From NCBI RefSeq assembly GCF_900184735.1, contig NZ_LT855395.1, positions 1-64,000 of the forward strand: a stretch of 64,000 nt of DNA. The letters run 5' to 3'. Both the position numbers and the translations under genes were made by a program. Each line of letters begins with the position of its first letter. Within the stretch, counting starts at the first letter, position 1. The DNA comes from Paucisalibacillus globulus. Its GTDB lineage: Bacteria > Bacillota > Bacilli > Bacillales > Amphibacillaceae. The notes under the pieces are model-generated. The model searched no databases, was not told where the DNA came from, and saw only the letters and a list, made by a program, of their open reading frames with translations. Shown one piece after another: positions 9,349-20,727 of this stretch.

Positions 9349-10280
9349 TGTCCTCCCCCTCTCTTTTCTCTGATAATTTCTCTGATTTGCTTTTCCTCTA
9401 GATAACTCAATTCATTAACATGTGCTTCTACATGAAATTCATCACCAGAGTCTGTAACTCCATAAATATCTATTGGGAATTCCAGTATGGTGGGATGATT
9501 AGGTCTTGCTTGTGTGTAGATACGTAACCATCCATCCTGGTCTATTGAGATTGGACCAAATGAATCGGGAAGTATACTCCCCACTTTTGAGTTCCATGAT
9601 TCAAATTCTCCCTCTTCTAACCAACTTGGTAACTTCGACTCATCACTTGGCAGACTATTGCCACTTGCACTCACCTTGATCGCAACCTGATCTTCTACTT
9701 TCCCTTCAAATGGATGATCAATACGAATCACTTCATGTGGCATAGTTGAGGTGAATAACGTTTCTCCAAATCCATCACTACCACCTGACCCCCGTATAAA
9801 TTGCAGGCCTTCTATTTTGGAATGCTGCGCTTTGGAAATAATCACTTCTCCTATATCCACCGTTTGCATTTCCCCATTGCCAAAATAAACATCCATCGAG
9901 CTGAATTGCCATGAGTCCTCCCCTTCAACCGGGATCGTATCTGCAGGGATTTCTATTGTTAAGGGTACCGAATAATAATAAGTAAATTCTTGGTGATAAT
10001 GAAACTGAGGCTGCCCGTCAAATGACATCCCAGTGTAGTTATCGATCGTGTAACCAAATACATCTTCGATTATGACATAACTAACATGCGTTGGATTTTC
10101 TTTGTTAGTAAGATAATAGAATGTCAGTGTAACCATATCATTCCCTGGATACATTTCCTTTGCAATATAATGTTCTAGAAAAATAGGTTCTTCTAATTGG
10201 TGAGATTTATAGATTTGGTAATTAAAAACTCCACTTAGAATGATAGCTAAAATACCCATCCAAAATAGTTTCTCTTTCAA
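9345..10280 (-). CDS. Uncharacterised membrane-anchored extracytoplasmic protein
   Basis: 311 residues. One N-terminal hydrophobic segment (about 7-23, FWMGILAIILSGVFNY) is a signal anchor, and the remainder is acidic, aromatic-rich and beta-like, as expected outside the membrane. The C terminus is charged (EKQIREIIREKRGG). TTG is used as start because GGGGGG lies just upstream. Translationally coupled to the membrane protein at 8773-9348. I know no family match. Confidence 0.75.
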   Translation of the reverse strand: MKEKLFWMGILAIILSGVFNYQIYKSHQLEEPIFLEHYIAKEMYPGNDMVTLTFYYLTNKENPTHVSYVIIEDVFGYTIDNYTGMSFDGQPQFHYHQEFTYYYSVPLTIEIPADTIPVEGEDSWQFSSMDVYFGNGEMQTVDIGEVIISKAQHSKIEGLQFIRGSGGSDGFGETLFTSTMPHEVIRIDHPFEGKVEDQVAIKVSASGNSLPSDESKLPSWLEEGEFESWNSKVGSILPDSFGPISIDQDGWLRIYTQARPNHPTILEFPIDIYGVTDSGDEFHVEAHVNELSYLEEKQIREIIREKRGGGQ

Positions 10281-10418
10281 AATATCCCCCCTTGTTTGTT
10301 TAACACTTGCTTTCTGATCATGAACTTTCCTTTTTATATATTAAATATTCCATATATTCAACTGACTATTTAATCATAACCATTGATCGGTCAATATGTA
10401 AATAACAAATACGCTACC

Positions 10419-10440
10419 ACGGAACCTGTCCCTATGGTAT
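10419..10440. repeat. REP-like dispersed repeat, degenerate copy
   Basis: CCACGGAACCTGTCCCTATGG is a single half-element of the GGGGACAGGTACC family described under findings. Confidence 0.55.
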
Positions 10441-10478
10441 GCATTATACAAATGGATATGGCAAGTTCTAATATTATA

Positions 10479-10507
10479 TAGACTTTATTGAAAATTCGAT
10501 ATATAAT
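10479..10507 (+). promoter_or_regulatory. Sigma-A-type promoter for the gene at 10578
   Basis: TAGACT (10479-10484), a 17-bp spacer and TATAAT (10502-10507). It lies 70 bp before the start codon. Confidence 0.55.
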
Positions 10508-10577
10508 GTGCAGTTAACAGTAGCAAAGGAAAATACCGAAGAACATTACTGTAAGAACTATCGTGAGGTGAGTAGAT

Positions 10578-11738
10578 ATGAATCAAAGACGTCAATTTAT
10601 TTCTGACCAATATCATTTTGTTGCCGAAGTGATTTTAATCGCTATCATTGTCGGACTACCAATCTATTATTACTATGATTGGATACCAACGTGGTACACT
10701 TTAATTCCGATACTCCCTCTATGTGTAATTTTTACCTGGTTAGAAAGAAAAGAAGTTGACTACAAACGGTATTACTTTATTTCGCCGTTCTTATTTGGGA
10801 CATTTTTCTACTTAACTTTTCCTATATTTTTGAGTATGCTCCTTTCCCTTCTAATCGTGTGGCGATATTTACGTATTAGACGGCTTCTTCTCATTGGTCG
10901 GGAGACTAGATATATATTTTTAACGTCCTTATTTGCTCTTATCGTGTATTACATAACCGACAAGGCTATGTCTGTCGGTCTCCTAATCTTACAATTAGTC
11001 ATTCTACTATTTGGTTATATGCTTAGTCATATTGCAATAATGGAAAAGAAGAAAAGAGATTTAGGGAGCTATCATGTAGTGTTATATACTGGCATTTTCC
11101 TCTTATTAGGTGGGCTGACAGCCTTTTGGGCTAGCGGTCAAGCATTTATTGGTAGAGCATGGGATAGCATGATTTATTTTTTCGCTTCTATTATAGGAAG
11201 GATTACTTACCTCTTTCAATTTGTTACTGATATTGGAAACGGGACGGAAGTGGAGGACCGTGAAACATGGGTTGCAATGGAACCCCAACTCGAGGAAGGC
11301 AGCTTTAGTATCTTTACTTTAATTGGGCTTGTTTATATTGGGATTTGTATCATTCTTGCCATTATATGTGTATTCCTTATGATACCAATCTTAACAAGAG
11401 ATGACCCTGCACACGAAGGAACAGGAAAAAGAAATATCCTTAGAATTATAAAAAATGAGCTGAATATATATGATAAATTTGTCAAAGGTCTACATGGATC
11501 CAGACCTGGGGACAAGCACAAGGTAAGAAAAATGGTCCATGAATTCGAAAGAAAAACCATGCGGCAAAAAATTGGTAGAGGAAATTCAGAAACGTTAAAT
11601 GAGTGGTTTGAGCGTATTGGATTGGGTGCTAGTGTGAATGTTTATCAGAAGGTAAGGTATGGTAATTTGGATGTGACGGATCGGGAGATGGAGTTATTGC
11701 GATTGGAGCTTGAGCGTGTGCAAGGACAGCATGACTAA
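10578..11738 (+). CDS. Polytopic membrane protein with DUF4129-like C terminus
   Basis: 386 residues. Around seven hydrophobic segments occupy residues 15-190, with another at about 245-275 (LIGLVYIGICIILAIICVFLM). The cytoplasmic tail, about 310-386, has the shape of the DUF4129 domain: a segment like ETLNEWFERIGL, then YQKVRYGNLDVTDRE and a final helix. DUF4129 proteins often occur near MoxR AAA-ATPase and DUF58 genes, but none adjoin here. GTGAGGTGAG upstream of the ATG provides the ribosome site. Function unknown. Confidence 0.75.
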   Translation: MNQRRQFISDQYHFVAEVILIAIIVGLPIYYYYDWIPTWYTLIPILPLCVIFTWLERKEVDYKRYYFISPFLFGTFFYLTFPIFLSMLLSLLIVWRYLRIRRLLLIGRETRYIFLTSLFALIVYYITDKAMSVGLLILQLVILLFGYMLSHIAIMEKKKRDLGSYHVVLYTGIFLLLGGLTAFWASGQAFIGRAWDSMIYFFASIIGRITYLFQFVTDIGNGTEVEDRETWVAMEPQLEEGSFSIFTLIGLVYIGICIILAIICVFLMIPILTRDDPAHEGTGKRNILRIIKNELNIYDKFVKGLHGSRPGDKHKVRKMVHEFERKTMRQKIGRGNSETLNEWFERIGLGASVNVYQKVRYGNLDVTDREMELLRLELERVQGQHD

Positions 11739-11874
11739 GGGAAGGGAACAAAACCTAAATAATCACACCACTTCTATTCCCTCCCCTATTTTCTAAAAAA
11801 ACATTGTCATCTCCACTTCAAACCTACAATATACTATACCGTCATTCATCTTAGACTAAGCAGGTGGTTAACCA

Positions 11875-12321
11875 ATGGAATTCTACATCCACACCGCACT
11901 AAAATTAATCGCTGGCCTCATCGTAGTCGTCATTCTGTTCCGGGTACTAGGCAGAAAAGAACTTGCTCAAACTACTCCCATTGATATGGTATTTGTAGTG
12001 ATTTTAGCTGATTTATTTGCTGGAATGGCTTCTGATAGTGAAGTTCATGTGGGAAGACTTATTTTTACTTTGCTACTATGGGGTACACTTATTTTGATAT
12101 TGGAACGTATAAAAAGCCATAGGAAAATGAATAAGATATTAGAAGGTGAACCAAAGATTATTGTGAGAGATGGAAAAATAAACGAAGACTTATTAGATCG
12201 TGAGAATATGACGGAAAGAGAATTACTCATGCAACTACGTTCGAAAGGTATATTTGAAATAGAAGAAGTGGAACTCGCGATATTGGAGATTAGTGGGTAT
12301 ATCAGTGTGAAAAAGAAATGA
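11875..12321 (+). CDS. Short DUF421 (YetF/YcaP-like) membrane protein
   Basis: 148 residues. Three hydrophobic segments (about 5-25, 35-52 and 60-80) are followed by a small soluble domain containing GEPKIIVRDGKIN and MTERELLMQLRSKGI, the DUF421 hallmark. Typical YetF-type proteins run past 200 residues; this one stops soon after the ELAILEISGYISV strand, so it lacks the usual second part of the soluble domain. The frame shows no sign of breakage and it has its own ribosome site (AGGTGG). Role unknown; some relatives are sporulation- or germination-linked. Confidence 0.8.
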   Translation: MEFYIHTALKLIAGLIVVVILFRVLGRKELAQTTPIDMVFVVILADLFAGMASDSEVHVGRLIFTLLLWGTLILILERIKSHRKMNKILEGEPKIIVRDGKINEDLLDRENMTERELLMQLRSKGIFEIEEVELAILEISGYISVKKK

Positions 12322-12323
12322 AT

Positions 12324-12400
12324 ACCACGGAAAGAGGCTCCTCGGCACTTAAAAGACAAATAACTTATTTCACCTTTGAAGAGCTGAGGAACCTTTCTTT
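12324..12400. terminator. Imperfect bidirectional hairpin between convergent genes
   Basis: GAAAGAGGCTCCTCGGC is roughly complementary to GCTGAGGAACCTTTC, which is followed by TTTTAAA. It may be an old REP-like element now acting as terminator for both neighbours. Confidence 0.5.
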
Positions 12401-12416
12401 TAAATGGAAAAAAGAT

Positions 12417-13328
12417 TTAAGTCAACAATTCTTCCACGACCAACTGAGACTTCAATCCCTCCGTACCATCCACTAGTGGTTTTGTGTCATTTGCAACACA
12501 GTCCACGAAATGATGGATCGCATCAACAAATCCTTTTTGCTTTAGGATAGTATCCCAGGCAGGTGACTTTTTTATCGTTAGCTCACCATGTTGTTCTATT
12601 TCCATCACATTTAAGTCCTTTACCCGAATGAGCGAACCATCCGTTAGCAGCTTGAGCTGTTCTATGTTAGTCCCCGCCTTTCGATGCATGGAAAGATGGA
12701 ATGTACAATTATCTTCCCCTTCAAATAAATGCTGAGCAGAAGTTAATTGTTTCTCCGAGTTAGTAGTTAGCTGTTGATACTTAAGCTTTAATTCCCCACC
12801 ATGAAACCATCTCATCAAATCAACAATATGTATGTAATCATCAAGCATCGTAAATCGATAATCTGCAGGACCAATACTATTTGCGCGATGTTTCTCCAAA
12901 TAAAAAGCAGAAACATCCCCGGCTCTTTCTTTAGCCTCCACATACATTGGTGCAAAACGACGATTGAACCCAACCATCAGCTTTCGATGATGTTTTTCAC
13001 TCAATTCTACTAGTTTTTCCGCTTCTTCAATTGTAGCGGCTAGTGGCTTATCGACATACACATCCTTACCATTTAGAAGCAACTCCGAAACCACTTCAAA
13101 ATGGGACGCTGTTGAGCTATGGACAAATACCGCATCACTAGCTAGTATTAATGCGGACATATTATGAAAATCGTTAATTCGATATTGTTGGCATATCCTC
13201 TTCCTCTTTTCCGCATTAGGGGAAAAGGCCCCGACAAATTGCCAATTTGTTTCCTTCGTTAGAATGGGTAAATAAGCCTTTTGAGCAATATTACCTAACC
13301 CAATCATTGCAATTCTTGGTTGTCTCAT
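12417..13328 (-). CDS. Gfo/Idh/MocA-family NAD(P)-dependent oxidoreductase
   Basis: 303 residues. The N-terminal Rossmann domain begins MIGLGNIAQKAYLP. The family motif DVYVDKPLAATIEEA (an EKP-like K at about 95) and GFNRRFAP follow, and the C-terminal alpha/beta domain contains DDYIHIVDLMRWF with the catalytic-type histidine. It is the last gene of the beta-glucoside operon, 125 bp after the glycosidase with a dispersed repeat in the gap, so it may be expressed separately. A sugar or sugar-phosphate oxidoreduction role is likely; the substrate is unknown. Confidence 0.85.
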   Translation of the reverse strand: MRQPRIAMIGLGNIAQKAYLPILTKETNWQFVGAFSPNAEKRKRICQQYRINDFHNMSALILASDAVFVHSSTASHFEVVSELLLNGKDVYVDKPLAATIEEAEKLVELSEKHHRKLMVGFNRRFAPMYVEAKERAGDVSAFYLEKHRANSIGPADYRFTMLDDYIHIVDLMRWFHGGELKLKYQQLTTNSEKQLTSAQHLFEGEDNCTFHLSMHRKAGTNIEQLKLLTDGSLIRVKDLNVMEIEQHGELTIKKSPAWDTILKQKGFVDAIHHFVDCVANDTKPLVDGTEGLKSQLVVEELLT

Positions 13329-13343
13329 GAAACCACTCCTACC

Positions 13344-13370
13344 GGGACGGGGGACAGGGAACCCTGCCCT
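13344..13370. repeat. Possible divergent REP-like element
   Basis: GGGACGGGGGACAGGGAACC followed by CTGCCC contains the GGGGACAGG core and a short palindrome. A diverged relative of the main repeat family. Confidence 0.35.
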
Positions 13371-13394
13371 CCCTTACCCTTCTATTCCTTCTAA

Positions 13395-13433
13395 TCGACA
13401 AAAACTAACAAAAATCGGGGAGTGACAGGCACC
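13395..13433. repeat. Dispersed intergenic repeat, family 2, copy B
   Basis: TCGACAAA, a spacer, then ATCGGGGAGTGACAGGCACC, matching the copy at 2427-2465 except for spacing and one base. Lies between the GH1 gene and the Gfo/Idh gene. Confidence 0.6.
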
Positions 13434-13453
13434 TCTAAACCCAGATCCACACA

Positions 13454-15810
<2,357 letters not shown>

Positions 15811-15873
15811 CAGAAAACCTCCTATCCCACACAATCCAAGTTGTTGTTATCTACTTAAAAGTCCAAACTATGG

Positions 15874-16908
15874 TCAGAATCTATTATTCGTTCCACATGA
15901 TTCCCTAATAATGATTTCCGAGTCTGTAGATACTGGCTTTAACTTCGATTTTCCTTCAATTAAATCATTTAGCATATAAGCCGATAATTTACCGATTCGC
16001 TCCTTATCCTGCTTAACTGTCGTCAATTTAGGTTCACTATACCGGCATGCGGCAATATCGTCACATCCAACAACTCGAATATCACGAGGTGCACGTAACC
16101 CAGCTTCTTTTATTGCCCTAAGTGCTCCTAAAGCCATTAAGTCTGATGCAGCAAAAACAGCCTCCGGATAATCCTTCAACTCTAAGATTCTCTTCATGGC
16201 AATATAGCCACTTTCTTCCTGGAAATCACCATATTCTATCCACTCATCTTTTATATCAAGGTCAAACTGCCTCATGGCATCTTTGAATCCTTTTAATCGA
16301 TAGTTCGAAATAACCGATTCCCGCATCCCACCGATATAGCCAATTTTCCTGTGAGAATTAAGATAAAAGTGTTCCACCACTTTTCTTGATAAATTCACAT
16401 TATCTGTCATGACATAACTTGCTCTAGGGCCTTTCAACTCAATATCTATCCCAATACAAGGGAATCCACTTTCTGCCAGCTCAAACGTCGCACTTTCTAC
16501 TTCTTCCCCCGCAATAATTAAACAACCATCTACATTAAAGTGCTTACACCTTGCTAAATAACTTCCTTTATCCTGAAGAAAATGTTCGTTAGAGAACATT
16601 AAGACATCGTAACCAAGTAATCCAATATTTTTCTTAAACGTTGAAATAACTTCATTAAAATATGGGTGTGTCATATCAACATTAATCTTACCCGCATAAA
16701 TGAGGCCAATGAGATTGGATTTTTTCGTAGCCAGTGATCGAGCGGAGAAATTGGGTGCATACCCCATTTCATCAATAACGCTCATCACTTTGTTCTTCGT
16801 TTTCTCACTTACACCACTATAATTATTGATTACCTTTGATACAGTTCCTTGCGAGACTCCTGCCATTTTAGCAATATCTTTTATCGTTAACCCAAGCATG
16901 TTATCCAA
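15874..16908 (-). CDS. LacI-family transcriptional regulator
   Basis: 344 residues from TTG at 16908 (AAGGGA 9 nt upstream; ATG at 16899 is the alternative). The N-terminal HTH is TIKDIAKMAGVSQGTVSKVI with the hinge helix SARSLAT. The periplasmic-binding-like effector domain follows, and a typical late signature is DDIAACRYSEPKLTTVKQD. It sits inside the operon it probably controls. Two 16-bp palindromes upstream of the binding-protein gene (20425-20440 and 20643-20658) are the expected operators. Confidence 0.9.
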   Translation of the reverse strand: MDNMLGLTIKDIAKMAGVSQGTVSKVINNYSGVSEKTKNKVMSVIDEMGYAPNFSARSLATKKSNLIGLIYAGKINVDMTHPYFNEVISTFKKNIGLLGYDVLMFSNEHFLQDKGSYLARCKHFNVDGCLIIAGEEVESATFELAESGFPCIGIDIELKGPRASYVMTDNVNLSRKVVEHFYLNSHRKIGYIGGMRESVISNYRLKGFKDAMRQFDLDIKDEWIEYGDFQEESGYIAMKRILELKDYPEAVFAASDLMALGALRAIKEAGLRAPRDIRVVGCDDIAACRYSEPKLTTVKQDKERIGKLSAYMLNDLIEGKSKLKPVSTDSEIIIRESCGTNNRF

Positions 16909-16994
16909 GCCATCTAATCCCTTCTAATAAGTCTATCTATTACTAGATTACTAAGAGTCCTAACCTGAAACAATAGTGATTCAGGAATAATTCA

Positions 16995-17843
16995 TTATTT
17001 TACAGAGCCCTCTGTAATACTAGAAATAAATAAACGGTTAAATAGTAGAAAAATAATTAATAATGGAACCGTTGCCCAAAATACTCCAGATAATATCATA
17101 CCGAAATCAATATTATTCGTATTACTCAATTGCGCTAATGCCACTTGAATCGTGTAATTATCTGGATCTCTTAATATAGTAAACTGCCATAGGAATTCTC
17201 CCCAAACCGCAGTAAAGACAATGATTCCCAGTGTTGCGAAGGCTGGTAAGATAATCGGTAAAACGATTCTCCAATAGATTCTGAAGTTCGAACATCCATC
17301 TAATTTCGCAGCTTCTATTAACTCATCCGGAACCGCTCCTGAAATATATTGTCGCATCAAAAATATTCCTAGAGGATTCAAGAAGAATAAAATCATTACG
17401 CCCTGTAAGGTATCCAGTAGATCTGCTTTTGCAATTAAGAAATATTGCGGGATTAAACCTAACTGCGGCGGAATAATCATGGTTACTAGAATAGCGACAA
17501 AGAGAAAGTTCTTGCCGGGAAATTTAAACTTTGCAAACGCAAAACCTGCTAATGAACTAATAAATAGGACCACAATTGTAACAACAGCACAAAGTACAAA
17601 TGAGTTCCACATTCCACCAAAGAAATCAATTTGATTTAATACCTTCTGAAAGTTCTCCACAAGCATATTTCCAGGTGTAAGGGTTGGTGGTATGGAATTA
17701 TAAGCAGCACTTGGTCGTGTTGCCATTACAAACATCCAATAAAATGGAAAAAGGGAAAGAATAGAAGTGATAAATAAAAATACATAAACGAGTATTCTTC
17801 CAAATGATAGCTTTTTTCGATTTTTTAGAACCGGATTACTCAT
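16995..17843 (-). CDS. ABC sugar transporter permease, MalG type
   Basis: 282 residues with six predicted membrane segments. The EAA loop that contacts the ATPase reads ELIEAAKLDGCSNFRIYWRIVLP (about residues 175-197), typical of CUT1 carbohydrate permeases. Its start overlaps the other permease's stop by 4 bp. No ATPase gene is present in the operon, so a shared MsmX-like ATPase elsewhere is likely. Confidence 0.92.
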   Translation of the reverse strand: MSNPVLKNRKKLSFGRILVYVFLFITSILSLFPFYWMFVMATRPSAAYNSIPPTLTPGNMLVENFQKVLNQIDFFGGMWNSFVLCAVVTIVVLFISSLAGFAFAKFKFPGKNFLFVAILVTMIIPPQLGLIPQYFLIAKADLLDTLQGVMILFFLNPLGIFLMRQYISGAVPDELIEAAKLDGCSNFRIYWRIVLPIILPAFATLGIIVFTAVWGEFLWQFTILRDPDNYTIQVALAQLSNTNNIDFGMILSGVFWATVPLLIIFLLFNRLFISSITEGSVK

Positions 17844-18790
17844 TTACTTCTCCCCCTTTTCTTCCCAAACCCTTGCGTTAATCTAAGATTAATGACTGCA
17901 AAGATCGTAATGAGAATCAATAGAATAATAGCTGTGGCGGATGCTGTTCCAAACGACTGTAATCTAAAAGCATCTCGGTATAAGTACATCACGATTGTCA
18001 TCGCTTCATCCCTTGTGAATGCGTCAGCTCCTAAGAATACAGTTGGTTCAGAGAAGAGTTGCATTGCTCCTACTGTAGATGTAAAGACAGTCAGAATAAT
18101 AAATGGCTTCATCATCGGAATGGTAATATACCTTAGTTGCTGTATCCTATTTGCACCATCAATAGTCGCTGCTTCATATAAGTCATTTGGGATACTTTGA
18201 ATACCTGCTAAGTAAATAATCGTGTTATACCCTACCCATCTCCAGAACACCATCAGGGAAATGGCTATCTTCGTTCCCCATTCAGATGCTGCCCAAGCTA
18301 TTGGATCCAGTCCAAAGAAATTCGTTAATACATAGTTGGCAAGAGATGATTCATGATTACTGAACAACACACTAAATATTAAGGCAACAGCAACCATGGA
18401 AGTTAAATAAGGCATAAATATCGTGATACGAAAGTAACTTTTGAACTTAAGAAAAGCCATATTCAGTAAATAAGCAAGAATTAGTCCGACAATCAATTGT
18501 GGTGCAGTTCCCATAATCCCCATGACAATCGTATTATAAACCGATTTCCAAAACAGAGGATCAGTCAAAACTAGTTCAAAATTTGCAAGTCCATTAAATG
18601 TCATTGGACTAAATCCGTTCCATTTTTGGAAAGCAAGATAGATACTAAAAAGCGCAGGATATAAGCCAATTAGTGCAAAGATAATGAAGAAAGGCGCTAT
18701 ATATAAATATCCTGAAATCATGTCCTTTTTTTCTTCAGACCTGAATTTCCTTCTTTTAAATATAGACACTTTCTTACTGCTAGAATCCAT
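17840..18790 (-). CDS. ABC sugar transporter permease, MalF type
   Basis: 316 residues. After a basic cytoplasmic N terminus come six membrane segments and an EAA motif DLYEAATIDGANRIQQLRYI (about 218-237). Pairs with the MalG-type permease encoded next. The ATG follows GAGGCG. A 12-bp perfect hairpin separates it from the binding-protein gene. Confidence 0.92.
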   Translation of the reverse strand: MDSSSKKVSIFKRRKFRSEEKKDMISGYLYIAPFFIIFALIGLYPALFSIYLAFQKWNGFSPMTFNGLANFELVLTDPLFWKSVYNTIVMGIMGTAPQLIVGLILAYLLNMAFLKFKSYFRITIFMPYLTSMVAVALIFSVLFSNHESSLANYVLTNFFGLDPIAWAASEWGTKIAISLMVFWRWVGYNTIIYLAGIQSIPNDLYEAATIDGANRIQQLRYITIPMMKPFIILTVFTSTVGAMQLFSEPTVFLGADAFTRDEAMTIVMYLYRDAFRLQSFGTASATAIILLILITIFAVINLRLTQGFGKKRGRSK

Positions 18791-18895
18791 GGTTCACGCC
18801 TCATTTCCAATTCAAAATAGTATGGTGCCCTTTGACCCCATATCCTAAATCCATTTTGATGATCTATATATAGTCAGAATCACTCGATGTAAGGA

Positions 18896-18935
18896 GGTCG
18901 GCTTAATTACCTCCAAAAGTCATATTAAGCCGACC
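18896..18935 (-). promoter_or_regulatory. Intercistronic hairpin between binding protein and permeases
   Basis: GGTCGGCTTAAT and ATTAAGCCGACC form a perfect 12-bp stem around a 16-nt loop. No U-run follows on the minus strand. Such structures often protect the upstream binding-protein mRNA so that it outnumbers the permeases. Confidence 0.7.
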
Positions 18936-19004
18936 GGTTAAATTACCTTCTATCACTTCGACTCTATTAAAGTTTCTATCAAAATGGCATGAAAGTTTAA
19001 TAGA

Positions 19005-20297
19005 TTATCGTTTCATGAGATCTTCTGCACGCTTTATAGCTGCTTCCCATTCTTCTTCTGGATCAGAGCCGTTATTTTGAACATTTTTTAAAGCATTTAA
19101 TATTTCGTTATGAATTGGGAAGTATTTTTCCCCTTTATAGCCAATACCCGCAATGTCTTGTGCAGCTTCTGCAAATACTGGAGCAGTGGCTTGACCGCCA
19201 AAGAATTCATCTTCATTTGTCTTGAATTCATCCATATCATATACAGATTGAGCAGAAGGGAATAAACCATGGCTTTGGAATGATTTCAGTTGATTTTCTG
19301 GTGAAACAAGCCATTCAATGAAATCATATGCTTCTTGTGCATATTCAGTTTCACTTGGCACTGCGATGTAGGAACCACCCCAGTTAGCAGCAAAATCCGT
19401 TGGCAAGGTAGCCACTCTCCACTTTCCAACAGCTTCAGGAGCATTGCCTTCCATCCAACCTTTTAACCAGCCTGCACCCAATTCTGCAGCAAACTCACCC
19501 TTATTTACTGCATTCGCCCACTCCGGACTCCACATTTCATATTTACCAACAATACCTAATTCATTTAAGTGAACTGCATAGTCATACGCTTTTTTCACTT
19601 CACTATCTTCCCCAAGGTTTAATTCATTATCAGGAGTTAGATAAGCTGTTTCAGCAGCATCTAAATAAGCTCTAAATGCCATTTCGATACTATCGACAAA
19701 CGGCATGCCAGTTTCTTCTTTCACCTTGATCCCAGCTTCTTCAAATGCTTCTGGTGTACTGATCAGTGAAGCAACTTCATCCGGGTCTGTCGGAAGTCCT
19801 GCTTGTTCAAATAAATCGATACGATAATACAATGCCTTAGGACCGATATCCGTTGGAAGTCCAAACAGGAAGTCTCCATCTACATTCTCTCCACTTTTCC
19901 ATTTCCAATCTAAATATTGATCCTTTACATCGTTTGCACCAAGATCATATAAATTCTCAAAGCGATCTTGCGCAACCTTGAAACGGTCAAATTGGTCAAT
20001 CTCTAACATAGCGATATCTGGTGCACCACTTCCTGCTGATAATGATGTAAATAATGCATCATGATGATCAGCTGTTTCAGAGGATTTCACTTTAATCTTC
20101 ACATTTGGGTTTTCTTTCTCATATTCTTTAGCTAATTCTTCATATCCAGTAGCACCAAACGTCCAAAAGTCCAATGTAATTTCTTTATCCCCACTTGTAC
20201 CACTAGATTTCTCTGCATCCTTGTCACTACAAGCAGCTAATGTTAATGCAAGTAAAGAAGCCAGACCAAGCACAACAAGTTTTTTCATTCTTTTCAA
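19005..20297 (-). CDS. ABC sugar-binding lipoprotein
   Basis: About 430 residues. TTG at 20297 is chosen because GGGGGG lies 7 nt before it; ATG at 20288 is the alternative. A lipoprotein signal peptide ends in the lipobox LTLAAC, so the mature protein is anchored by a lipidated cysteine. The rest is a family 1 solute-binding protein, with ITLDFWTFGATGYEEL at the start and WLVSPENQLKSF late. It captures the sugar for the two permeases. The cargo, a beta-glucoside, is inferred from the GH1 and ROK genes. Confidence 0.92.
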   Translation of the reverse strand: MKRMKKLVVLGLASLLALTLAACSDKDAEKSSGTSGDKEITLDFWTFGATGYEELAKEYEKENPNVKIKVKSSETADHHDALFTSLSAGSGAPDIAMLEIDQFDRFKVAQDRFENLYDLGANDVKDQYLDWKWKSGENVDGDFLFGLPTDIGPKALYYRIDLFEQAGLPTDPDEVASLISTPEAFEEAGIKVKEETGMPFVDSIEMAFRAYLDAAETAYLTPDNELNLGEDSEVKKAYDYAVHLNELGIVGKYEMWSPEWANAVNKGEFAAELGAGWLKGWMEGNAPEAVGKWRVATLPTDFAANWGGSYIAVPSETEYAQEAYDFIEWLVSPENQLKSFQSHGLFPSAQSVYDMDEFKTNEDEFFGGQATAPVFAEAAQDIAGIGYKGEKYFPIHNEILNALKNVQNNGSDPEEEWEAAIKRAEDLMKR

Positions 20298-20424
20298 GGT
20301 AATGCCCCCCATAATAATTTTTATCAGTTTACAAAATACCCATTAATGTACCTACACAGATGTTGTTAAACTTAATCATAAAGTTCTACAAACACCTCCT
20401 AGTATGAATAAGTCACTCTCTTTA

Positions 20425-20440
20425 TGGAAACCGGTTTCCA
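20425..20440. promoter_or_regulatory. LacI-type operator 1
   Basis: TGGAAACCGGTTTCCA is a perfect 16-bp palindrome with central CG, the LacI/CcpA family pattern. It is centred about 33 bp downstream of the inferred transcription start of the binding-protein gene, a position that would block elongation. Confidence 0.75.
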
Positions 20441-20471
20441 AAATTCCATTAAAGAAATCGCTTACATTTTC

Positions 20472-20500
20472 ATTTTAATGCCCTGTATGATAAAAATCAA
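20472..20500 (-). promoter_or_regulatory. Promoter of the beta-glucoside operon
   Basis: On the minus strand TTGATT (20500-20495), a 17-bp spacer and TAAAAT (20477-20472). Confidence 0.6.
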
Positions 20501-20642
20501 CTAAATTTTGAAACTATTTAAAATTATGTTTATAACGTTTTATCGATAGGATGATGGTGTTTTCGTGTTAGACCGCGGTGTGATAAGGGTTTTCTTGGGG
20601 TTTTTGTCATTTAGGACTAGTTGTTATATATAATCTACTATT

Positions 20643-20658
20643 TGGAAACCGCTTTCTA
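20643..20658. promoter_or_regulatory. LacI-type operator 2
   Basis: TGGAAACCGCTTTCTA differs from operator 1 at two positions and keeps its spacing. It is 218 bp from operator 1, upstream of the promoter, so repression by DNA looping is possible. Confidence 0.6.
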
Positions 20659-20672
20659 GATAGAGTATAAAA

Positions 20673-20726
20673 GGGACAGGTTCTCTTGGCTCTTAACCAA
20701 ATGAGACGAGGAACCTGTCCCCATGG
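20673..20726. repeat. REP-like dispersed repeat, paired copy
   Basis: GGGACAGGTTCTCTTGGCTC faces GAGGAACCTGTCCCCATGG, giving a long hairpin directly 3' of the rpiR stop codon, where it may end transcription. Confidence 0.75.
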
Positions 20727-20727
20727 A

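Noticed and set aside
20381-20401. Short leader peptide after AGGAGG upstream of the sugar-binding lipoprotein
   Set aside because: The only ATG is about 15 nt from the AGGAGG, too far, and the nearer TTG is followed by a stop codon.
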